Shown here in pieces: positions 1-4,908 of a stretch of DNA of 5,080 bases. The notes below the pieces were generated by a model. The model worked only from the letters and a program-made list of their open reading frames with translations. It was not told where the DNA came from and searched no databases. The DNA lies in the NCBI GenBank assembly GCA_005787025.1, contig SYCH01000111.1:1-5080 (forward strand), in the 5' to 3' direction. Position 1 is the stretch's first letter. Each line of letters opens with the position of its first letter. Made by a program: the position numbers and the translations under genes. Source of the DNA: Actinomycetota bacterium. GTDB taxonomy: Bacteria > Actinomycetota > Acidimicrobiia > Acidimicrobiales > Ilumatobacteraceae.

Positions 1-138
1 CGCATGAGCCAGACGTTGCTCGGTCGCGCCGGGCAGGCCGACGACATCGCCCGCGTGATCCTGTTCCTCGCCAGTGACATGGCGGCCTGGATCACCGGTG
101 AGGTCGTGGTGGCCGATGCCGGATCGTTGGCGGGCTGA
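1..138 (+). CDS. Short-chain dehydrogenase/reductase (SDR), C-terminal end only
   Basis: The window opens inside this gene; 45 codons and the TGA stop are visible. The end has the usual SDR C-terminus: an LGRAGQADDIA segment (residues 6-17 of the fragment), matching the common LGR-x-G-x-P-x-DIA pattern, then VILFLASD (19-26), WITGE (30-34) and a final strand VVVADAG (35-41). Classical SDRs usually end with a D-G-G turn; here it is D-A-G, a mild deviation. Family members are NAD(P)H-dependent oxidoreductases of alcohols and ketones and are normally cytosolic. The cofactor-binding Gly motif and the Tyr-Lys catalytic pair lie outside the window, so activity and substrate cannot be judged. It is followed after two bases by the phosphotransferase gene, so it is probably the upstream member of the same operon. 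Confidence 0.88.
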   Translation, partial: RMSQTLLGRAGQADDIARVILFLASDMAAWITGEVVVADAGSLAG

Positions 139-140
139 CC

Positions 141-1238
141 GTGTCCACGCGCCCACCGATACCCACCACCGCCGATCACCTCACCGCCGATTGGCTGAAC
201 CAAGCCTTCGACGGGTCCGTCGCCGAGATCGTCGACGTACGGGCCGAGCGCCTGGGCGAGGGCGTCGGCCTGCTGGGCGAAGTCACCCGATTGCACCTGC
301 GCTACCGCGACGGTTCCGATGGTCCGCGACCGACCACCATGATCGCCAAGTGCCAAGCGGCGGCCCCCGGCAACGTGTTCATGTCCCAAGCCATGGGTTT
401 CTACGAACGCGAATCGAACTTCTACTCGCGGTTCTCACGGACCATCAACCTTCGCGTTCCCTACTGCCACTACACCGATGTCGAACCCGGCGGTGCTCCG
501 TACATCGTCCTCATCGAGGAAATCACCGGGCCGCGCATGGTCGACCAGATCGTCGGCGCCGGGTACGACGACAGTGCCGCCATCCTCGACCAGGCCGTCA
601 CCCTGCACTCCACGTTCTGGGACAACGAATTGCTGCGATCACTCCAGTGGCTGCCTCCCATGAACAATCCGCTGTACCGTGCGGCCCGCGAGATGGCCGA
701 ACCCAAGTTGGAGTCGTTCATCGACACCTGGACCGGCATCGTGCCCGATCGCACGCTCCCCTGGATGCGGCAGCTGACGCCCCAATACCCCGACATGGTC
801 GATTGGTGGGTGGACCAGGGCAAGGCCACGTTCGTGCACATGGACTTCCGCGCCGACAACTTCCTCTTCGGCGGATCGGCCGGGGCGGGCACGGTCACCG
901 TGCTCGACTGGCAACTGAGCGCCCGTCACGTCGGCATGTGGGACGTGGCCAACTTCCTCGGTCAGTCCGTCACCATCGCGAACCGCCGTGACTGGGAGGC
1001 CGATCTGGTGCGCCGGTACTACGACGGCCTTCTCGCCGCCGGCGTCACCGACTACACCTGGGACCGCTGTTGGCGCGATTACCGGTATTGCTTGTTCCAT
1101 CAGGCGTGGTCGCAGGTGGCGGTCAGCGACATCGATCCGGGCAACGATCGCGGACGGCGGTTATTGCACGAGATGATCACGCGGGCCTTCGCCGCCGTCG
1201 ACGACAACGATTGCGACGATCTTCTCGGGGAGTTCTGA
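141..1238 (+). CDS. Phosphotransferase of the APH / ecdysteroid-kinase-like (EcKL, CHK-like) superfamily
   Basis: This 365-residue protein has a kinase-like fold. Visible landmarks are a Gly-rich nucleotide loop GEGVGLLGE (residues 39-47), the probable ATP-anchoring Lys in MIAKC (K70), a helix-C Glu in YERESNFY (E91), a hinge-like strand YIVLIEEI (about 121-128), the catalytic-loop motif HMDFRADN (H233, D235, N240) and the metal-binding D256 in VLDWQ, which stands where protein kinases have DFG. The C-terminal helical part, with ANFLGQS and RDWEADLVRRYYDGL, is typical of the bacterial EcKL-like branch. Known relatives phosphorylate small molecules such as aminoglycosides, choline, ecdysteroids or hydroxyacyl groups. 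Nothing here fixes the substrate, and antibiotic resistance is only one possibility. The GTG start is chosen because it lies two bases after the SDR stop and the next in-frame ATG is residue 67, past the nucleotide loop. A weak GGCGGG (130-135) may serve as ribosome binding site. The gene is coupled to both neighbours. Confidence 0.86.
   Translation: MSTRPPIPTTADHLTADWLNQAFDGSVAEIVDVRAERLGEGVGLLGEVTRLHLRYRDGSDGPRPTTMIAKCQAAAPGNVFMSQAMGFYERESNFYSRFSRTINLRVPYCHYTDVEPGGAPYIVLIEEITGPRMVDQIVGAGYDDSAAILDQAVTLHSTFWDNELLRSLQWLPPMNNPLYRAAREMAEPKLESFIDTWTGIVPDRTLPWMRQLTPQYPDMVDWWVDQGKATFVHMDFRADNFLFGGSAGAGTVTVLDWQLSARHVGMWDVANFLGQSVTIANRRDWEADLVRRYYDGLLAAGVTDYTWDRCWRDYRYCLFHQAWSQVAVSDIDPGNDRGRRLLHEMITRAFAAVDDNDCDDLLGEF
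1227..1232 (+). promoter_or_regulatory. Ribosome binding site that fixes the Rieske oxygenase start
   Basis: GGGGAG lies inside the last codons of the phosphotransferase gene, eight bases before the GTG at 1241. It is a good Shine-Dalgarno match and decides between that GTG and the in-frame ATG at 1070. The latter would add 57 Arg-rich residues that only mirror the overlapping phosphotransferase gene. Confidence 0.7.
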
Positions 1239-1240
1239 GC

Positions 1241-2494
1241 GTGAACCCCGAGCTCATCGACCGACTCACCCGGGAGATGCACTTCGAGTTCGCGCGCACC
1301 GCTCCACCCGCGGGCTTCCCGGCGTTCCCCGACATCCCCGTCGGACGTTTCACCAGCGACGAGTTCTGGGATCTGGAACAACGACACCTCTGGAGCAAGT
1401 GCTGGGTGTTGGCCGGACGCAGCGAGGACCTGAGCGAACCCGGCGATTTCATCACCTTCGACGATCTCACGCACCCGATCATCATCATCCGTGGTCGCGA
1501 CCGCGAGTTGCGGGCCTACTACAACACCTGTCAACACCGCGGGGCACCGGTGGTGCGCGAGAGTTCGGGCAACTCGAAGTTGTTGCGGTGCCAGTACCAC
1601 TCGTGGTCCTACGACATCGACGACGGTCGTCTCGTGTCGGTCCCCGACGAACGCGACTTCGTCGGCCTCGATCGAGCGGACCGCTGCCTTCCCGGAATTC
1701 GCTGCGAGGTGTGGGACAACTGGATCTTCGTCAATCGCGATCCGGACGCCATGCCACTGCTCGACTGGTTGGGCCCCATCGCTGACGAGATGGCCGAATT
1801 CCAGGGACCCCGACTGCGCACGGTGGCGCGGCAGAGCGAGACCGTTCCGTGCAACTGGAAGGTCACGGCCGAGGCCTTCCTGGAGGTGTACCACTTCCGG
1901 CACATCCACGGTCGCAACGGCGAGAGTCTCCTCGACAACCGGGGCGCCACCATGGGTCTGCTGCCCCACGGGTGCTCGCGCATGGTCACCCCGTTCTCGA
2001 AAACCTCGTACACCGCCCTCGGCATGACGAACTGGGACGACTACCAGCACGTCGTCGTACCGGGGTTCACCGACATCGAGACGGTCAATGACATGGTCCG
2101 TTGCACCAGCAGCGCCTACGGGGTGTTCCCCAACCTCATCACCCCGGTGGCGGCCTACGGTTTTCCCTTCATCACCTTCTGGCCCCTCGACAAACGCACC
2201 ACTCGTATCGACTGGACGCACTACGCACCGATCGACTTCGATCCCGCCGACGGACTACCCGCCCACTGGCAGGCGCGACTGGACAACTTCGCGTCGATCA
2301 TGCAAGAGGATTTCTGGAACATGGCGCCCATGCAACGGTCGCTGGAGTCACCCGCGATGCGTGGCATACCCATCAACTATCAAGAACGACGTATCTGGAA
2401 CTTCCACGAACAGATCGATCGCCTCATCGGCATCGAGAAGGTCCCCGTGACACTTCGCGTCCCGCAGTTGCTGGCGAACTGGATCGAACGCTGA
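1241..2494 (+). CDS. Rieske [2Fe-2S] non-heme iron oxygenase, alpha (catalytic) subunit
   Basis: This 417-residue protein is of normal length for a ring-hydroxylating or choline-monooxygenase-like oxygenase alpha subunit. The Rieske cluster ligands form C-x-H-x17-C-x2-H: C97, H99, C117 and H120, in NTCQHRGAP and RCQYHSW. The catalytic domain has NWKVTAEAFLEVYHFRHIH. The mononuclear iron histidines are most likely H218 and H223 (H-x4-H), with E215 where many family members carry the Asp or Glu that links the Rieske and iron centres. The third iron ligand is probably D357 in MQEDFWN, just before the MQRSL segment. Such enzymes hydroxylate or demethylate aromatic, steroid or quaternary-amine substrates with O2 and electrons from a reductase or ferredoxin. 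No such partner, and no classical beta subunit, is in the window, so it probably borrows an electron-transfer chain from elsewhere. The GTG start is supported by GGGGAG at 1227-1232 and by its place two bases after the preceding stop. The substrate is not predictable. Confidence 0.95.
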   Translation: MNPELIDRLTREMHFEFARTAPPAGFPAFPDIPVGRFTSDEFWDLEQRHLWSKCWVLAGRSEDLSEPGDFITFDDLTHPIIIIRGRDRELRAYYNTCQHRGAPVVRESSGNSKLLRCQYHSWSYDIDDGRLVSVPDERDFVGLDRADRCLPGIRCEVWDNWIFVNRDPDAMPLLDWLGPIADEMAEFQGPRLRTVARQSETVPCNWKVTAEAFLEVYHFRHIHGRNGESLLDNRGATMGLLPHGCSRMVTPFSKTSYTALGMTNWDDYQHVVVPGFTDIETVNDMVRCTSSAYGVFPNLITPVAAYGFPFITFWPLDKRTTRIDWTHYAPIDFDPADGLPAHWQARLDNFASIMQEDFWNMAPMQRSLESPAMRGIPINYQERRIWNFHEQIDRLIGIEKVPVTLRVPQLLANWIER

Positions 2495-2496
2495 GA

Positions 2497-2964
2497 TCAG
2501 CCGCGGGCCACCCGCGGGTTTCCGTCGGTCCACATGACGGTCAACTTGCGGAACACGATGCGCCAACCGTCGGGGGTGCGCTTCAGTTCGTCCTCGTAGC
2601 GGCCGGCGATGATGAAGTTGGGACCTCCCTCGGCGGCTTTGCGCACGTGCTGTGACTGCAGGTAGCAACGACACCAGGCACGGTCACCCTCCACGCGAAC
2701 CATGTGATTGGCCACCAGGTGCTGGGTCTGTTCGAGCGGTTCGAGCGCCCGGCGAATACGAGCCTTGATGGCGTCGCGGCCCCGAACGTCCTCCAGCAGA
2801 TCACCGTTCGCATCGGGATCGAACACTCCGTCGAGAGCCTCGAAATCCTTGGTGTCGAGGGCCCAGCAATAACGATGCGTCAGGTCGACGATGGCCGCAC
2901 GATCGACCAGGAGACGGGCCGCGGAGGCAGAGTCGAGGTTCTCGATCGACTGGCTTTCGAACAT
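2497..2964 (-). CDS. SnoaL / NTF2-like fold protein (SnoaL_4 / scytalone-dehydratase-like type)
   Basis: This 155-residue protein has the cone-shaped NTF2 fold signature. An N-terminal helix DRAAIVDLTHRYCWALDTKD (residues 21-40) leads to FDPDA (48-52), followed by GRDAI (62-66), QHLVANHMVRVEGDRAWCR (81-99), QSQHVR (103-108), and a closing pair of strands AGRYEDEL (120-127) and DGWRIVFRKL (132-141). Pocket residues like those of scytalone dehydratase and related enzymes are present: Y32, D37, H82 and H106. Family members act as small dehydratases, isomerases, cyclases or hydrolases, and the beta subunits of Rieske dioxygenases share the fold. Whether this protein works as an enzyme or assists the convergent Rieske oxygenase cannot be decided. 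The ATG at 2964 is preferred because a TACGGT -10-like box sits exactly six bases before it, suggesting a leaderless mRNA. An in-frame ATG at 2985 would add seven residues. The gene ends two bases from the Rieske stop, tail to tail. Confidence 0.88.
   Translation of the reverse strand: MFESQSIENLDSASAARLLVDRAAIVDLTHRYCWALDTKDFEALDGVFDPDANGDLLEDVRGRDAIKARIRRALEPLEQTQHLVANHMVRVEGDRAWCRCYLQSQHVRKAAEGGPNFIIAGRYEDELKRTPDGWRIVFRKLTVMWTDGNPRVARG
2501..2521 (+). terminator. Candidate weak intrinsic terminator after the Rieske gene
   Basis: CCGCGGG (2501-2507), loop CCA and CCCGCGG (2511-2517) form a perfect 7-bp GC stem, followed by GTTT. It starts six bases after the Rieske stop codon, in the right orientation to end the + strand transcript. 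The T run is only three bases, so termination may be weak or factor-assisted. The sequence also encodes the last residues of the NTF2-like protein on the opposite strand, so it does double duty if it is functional. A chance GC-rich repeat is possible. Confidence 0.4.
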
Positions 2965-2970
2965 GACCGA

Positions 2971-2976
2971 ACCGTA
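2971..2976 (-). promoter_or_regulatory. Candidate -10 box for a leaderless NTF2-like mRNA
   Basis: On the minus strand TACGGT fits the actinobacterial TANNNT -10 pattern and is followed by six bases and then the ATG at 2964, which is the spacing expected when transcription begins at the start codon. No convincing Shine-Dalgarno precedes that ATG, which fits a leaderless message. No good TTGACA-like -35 is seen; the hexamer 17 bases upstream reads CGTTCG. Confidence 0.4.
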
Positions 2977-2993
2977 CCCGAGCATCGTGCAGC

Positions 2994-3012
2994 CGAACGA
3001 CCGCTGCGTTCG
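2994..3012. repeat. Short inverted repeat in the divergent control region, possible operator
   Basis: CGAACG (2994-2999) and CGTTCG (3007-3012) are perfect inverted arms separated by seven bases. They lie between the -10-like boxes of the divergent NTF2-like and VOC genes. The left arm falls at the expected -35 distance for the minus-strand promoter. A dimeric regulator could bind here and control both directions. The arms are only six bases long, and CGAACG is a common word in this sequence, so chance is a real alternative. Confidence 0.3.
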
Positions 3013-3014
3013 TG

Positions 3015-3020
3015 TGGAAT
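3015..3020 (+). promoter_or_regulatory. Weak candidate -10 box for the VOC gene
   Basis: TGGAAT, within TGTGGAATGCT, resembles a -10 element and lies nine bases before the GTG at 3030. Alternatively the overlapping AATGCT (3018-3023) stands six bases before it. There is no clear -35 and no Shine-Dalgarno before any candidate VOC start, so a leaderless or near-leaderless transcript is inferred. The match is poor. Confidence 0.25.
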
Positions 3021-3029
3021 GCTGTGCCC

Positions 3030-3503
3030 GTGGGGGTCCTCGGAGAACCGGTACAGATCGCCTACGCCGTGAGCCCGAACGTTCCCGTTCGCGATCACGC
3101 GAATCGCCACGCCGAGCGATGGGGCTCCGGACCCTTCGTCGTCGCCGAGCACATCGATCTCGCCGAGTCGCTCGTGAACGGGACACCCACGCCCTTCGAT
3201 CACTCCTCGGCCTACGGATGGTGGGGTGATCTCATGGTCGAGCTGGTGGTGGAACACACCGCTCCACTCGTGCCGCCGGGTCGCGTTCACCACGTGGCGT
3301 ACATGGTCGATTCGTTGCCCGTGGCCATCGAGCACTGTCGGTCGCGGGGAGCCCCCGTGTTGCTCGAGGCCCGCACGAGAACCGGAACCGACTTCGTCTT
3401 CTGCGATGCCCGCGACGAACTGGGTCACCTCATCGAGCTGTACGAACGCAGCGAGGGACTTCTGGCGTTCTACGAACGCGTTCGGTCACTCGCTCGCGGG
3501 TGA
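3030..3503 (+). CDS. VOC superfamily protein (glyoxalase / methylmalonyl-CoA epimerase-like fold)
   Basis: This protein of about 157 residues is built from two beta-alpha-beta-beta-beta modules. Module 1 begins with VQIAYAV (residues 8-14), continues with WGSGPFVV, and ends in LMVELV; module 2 begins with VHHVAYMV and ends in GHLIELYE. In metal-dependent VOC enzymes a His or Gln near the start and a Glu at the end of each module bind the metal. Here Q9, E71, H88 and E136 fill those places, so metal binding is plausible with Gln replacing the first His. The WGSGPF segment resembles epimerase-like and Glyoxalase_4-type members. Family activities include lyases, epimerases, isomerases and extradiol ring-cleaving dioxygenases; the reaction here is unknown. 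The start is uncertain: GTG codons at 3012, 3024 and 3030 are all in frame and none has a ribosome binding site. The third is preferred because the first strand follows closely and a -10-like box precedes it. It is divergent from the NTF2-like gene and its stop abuts the CCD stop. Confidence 0.84.
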   Translation: MGVLGEPVQIAYAVSPNVPVRDHANRHAERWGSGPFVVAEHIDLAESLVNGTPTPFDHSSAYGWWGDLMVELVVEHTAPLVPPGRVHHVAYMVDSLPVAIEHCRSRGAPVLLEARTRTGTDFVFCDARDELGHLIELYERSEGLLAFYERVRSLARG

Positions 3504-3511
3504 TCAGATCA
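3501..3511. other. Abutting convergent stop codons in a symmetrical sequence
   Basis: The VOC stop TGA (3501-3503) is directly followed by TCA (3504-3506), the minus-strand stop of the carotenoid oxygenase gene, with no base between. The two form the palindrome TGATCA, and the next bases extend it to TGATC-A-GATCA. There is no room for a terminator outside coding sequence, and no strong hairpin was seen nearby. Confidence 0.85.
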
Positions 3512-4874
3512 TCGAGTCGTCGACCCAGCTTCCGTGGAATCCGTACGGCACCCGCTGGGGCAGGTGCACACGCGCCACCGCGGGCTTCGACAGATCCGAT
3601 GCGTCGAGGATGACCAGGTCGGTGCGATTGGTGGATTCGTCGTGCACGAAGCCCATCGCCCATCCTTCGTCCTCGCCGGCCGTTGCCGAATCCTGAACGA
3701 ACACGAATTCGCCCGGATGCGCGTGCGGACCGAGGTCGTGAATGGTCTTGGATCCGTCGTTCATGTCGTACCGCGCCACCACGCCCGGGTCGCCGCCGGG
3801 AACGCCCGAGCCCGAACCGGTGACGGCGGATCGTGAGCCGGCCACCCACCCGTACCGGTGCTTCAATCCGACCAGGCGTTCGTCGACGCGCGGAAACGCG
3901 TGAGCCCAATCGTCGATCTGGGTCTCGCTCACCGCACCGGTTCGCATGTTGAAACGCCAGCGGTACATGAAACACGGCTCGAAACTGTCCATCGATCCGC
4001 GCCACATCGACTCGTGACGCCCGACGTCGCACACCACCTCGTCACCATCGACGAACGCGTTCAACGGATGGAACACGTAGCAGGGATCGATCTCGAACCA
4101 ACGAACGTCCCTGTCGGTGCCCATGCGCGGCATGATGCCGATGCGCGCGCCGTAGTCGTCGTCCCAGCCGATCGGGGGAAGCCCCTCGGCCATCTTGTCG
4201 AGGTTGAAGACCACCGGCAGATCCATGAAGATGGCGTGCTCCCGGGTGATCATGAAGTCGTGCATCATCGTGCCCTTGGGCGTGGTGATGGGTGCCGAAT
4301 GGACCAACTGCCCCCGACCGTCGAGGACGTGATAGGTCACGAACGGGGCCACCGCGGAATACCCGAAGAAATGCAGCTCGTTGGTCTCGGCGCACAACTT
4401 CGGGTGCGCGGTGAACGCGGTCGTCAATCGGCCACCGAAGTCGTCGCATCCCATCGTTTCCAACTCCGGGGAGATCTCCCACGGAAGGTGACCCTCCTCG
4501 AGGGCCCAGATGCGTCCGGCATGGGCCAGGACGTGGGTGTTGGCCGCGCTGGCGGTGGGGTCGAACATCGTCTCGGGATCCATGGCGTCCATGCCGTTCA
4601 GGTATTTCGGCGTGCGCACGTACCGATTGCGGTACCACTTGGCCTGTCCACCTTCGAGACGCACGCCGTGCACCATGCCGTCACCGAAGAACCAGTGTCC
4701 GGCCGTGCCGTCTTTCGGGTTGGATCCGTTGCGCACGTACAGACCCGACAGACCGGACGGGATGGATCCGGTCACCGACAGGTTGGTGTCGGTGACCTCG
4801 TCGAAGACGGGCGCGTAGTTACCGCGCAGGAACCACGGTGTCTGTTCGGCGTTACGGTCGAGCATGTCGGTCAT
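3504..4874 (-). CDS. Carotenoid cleavage oxygenase family enzyme (RPE65/CCD family)
   Basis: This complete 456-residue protein belongs to the seven-bladed beta-propeller, Fe(II)-dependent family that splits C=C bonds of carotenoids, apocarotenoids or stilbenes with O2. All four iron histidines are evident: H157 (TAHPK), H205 (MMHDF), H269 (YVFHPLNAF) and H447 (PYGFHGSW). Other hallmarks are GLYVRNGSNP (44-53), HWFFGDGMVHG (60-70) and NRYVRTPKY (83-91). Probable second-shell glutamates are E127 (ALEEG) and E389 (HPGEF). The usual third one, the Glu of an E-F-P-R-type segment, appears to be Ala (A326 in HAFPRVD). Known lignostilbene dioxygenases have Lys just before the first of these glutamates; here it is E126, which argues against 4-hydroxystilbene as substrate. 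No signal peptide is seen. The ATG at 4874 has a strong GAAGGGAA ribosome binding site; the second in-frame ATG, three codons on, does not fit it as well. The gene probably shares a transcript with the partial gene 34 bases upstream. Apocarotenoid-like or another conjugated olefin is the likeliest substrate class, by inference only. Confidence 0.95.
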   Translation of the reverse strand: MTDMLDRNAEQTPWFLRGNYAPVFDEVTDTNLSVTGSIPSGLSGLYVRNGSNPKDGTAGHWFFGDGMVHGVRLEGGQAKWYRNRYVRTPKYLNGMDAMDPETMFDPTASAANTHVLAHAGRIWALEEGHLPWEISPELETMGCDDFGGRLTTAFTAHPKLCAETNELHFFGYSAVAPFVTYHVLDGRGQLVHSAPITTPKGTMMHDFMITREHAIFMDLPVVFNLDKMAEGLPPIGWDDDYGARIGIMPRMGTDRDVRWFEIDPCYVFHPLNAFVDGDEVVCDVGRHESMWRGSMDSFEPCFMYRWRFNMRTGAVSETQIDDWAHAFPRVDERLVGLKHRYGWVAGSRSAVTGSGSGVPGGDPGVVARYDMNDGSKTIHDLGPHAHPGEFVFVQDSATAGEDEGWAMGFVHDESTNRTDLVILDASDLSKPAVARVHLPQRVPYGFHGSWVDDSMI

Positions 4875-4881
4875 GTCGGTG

Positions 4882-4889
4882 TTCCCTTC
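4882..4889 (-). promoter_or_regulatory. Ribosome binding site of the carotenoid oxygenase gene
   Basis: On the minus strand GAAGGGAA lies seven bases before the ATG at 4874. It is the clearest Shine-Dalgarno in the window and selects the first of two closely spaced in-frame ATG codons (4874 and 4865). It sits in the 34-base gap after the upstream gene's stop, so this gene appears to be translated from a leadered, probably polycistronic, message. Confidence 0.7.
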
Positions 4890-4908
4890 GTGTGGTGCGT
4901 GTCTGGTT

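Noticed and set aside
74..991. Arg/His/Pro-rich 305-codon frame on the plus strand overlapping the SDR end and the phosphotransferase
   Set aside because: Low-complexity basic composition is typical of an off-frame reading of GC-rich genes, and the other frame carries clear kinase motifs.
1070..1240. Upstream ATG extension of the Rieske protein by 57 residues
   Set aside because: The added part is Arg-rich, overlaps the phosphotransferase end out of frame, and has no family counterpart; GTG 1241 has GGGGAG at the right distance.
1100..2221. Long open frame (373 codons) on the minus strand opposite the Rieske gene
   Set aside because: It mirrors the Rieske oxygenase, which has full cofactor motifs. 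The antisense product shows no recognisable domain, and GC-rich coding sequence routinely leaves such antisense frames open.
2965..3186. N-terminal extension of the NTF2-like protein to about 229 residues
   Set aside because: The extra residues are an Arg/Ser-rich off-frame reading of the divergent VOC gene, and the NTF2 fold is complete from the ATG at 2964.
3487..3516. ACTCG/CGAGT inverted pair around the convergent VOC and carotenoid oxygenase stops as a terminator
   Set aside because: The stem is only five bases with a 20-base loop and no T run; too weak to call.
4042..4638. 198-codon minus-strand frame inside the carotenoid oxygenase gene
   Set aside because: It is an off-frame shadow of the carotenoid oxygenase, whose histidine motifs lie in the other frame.
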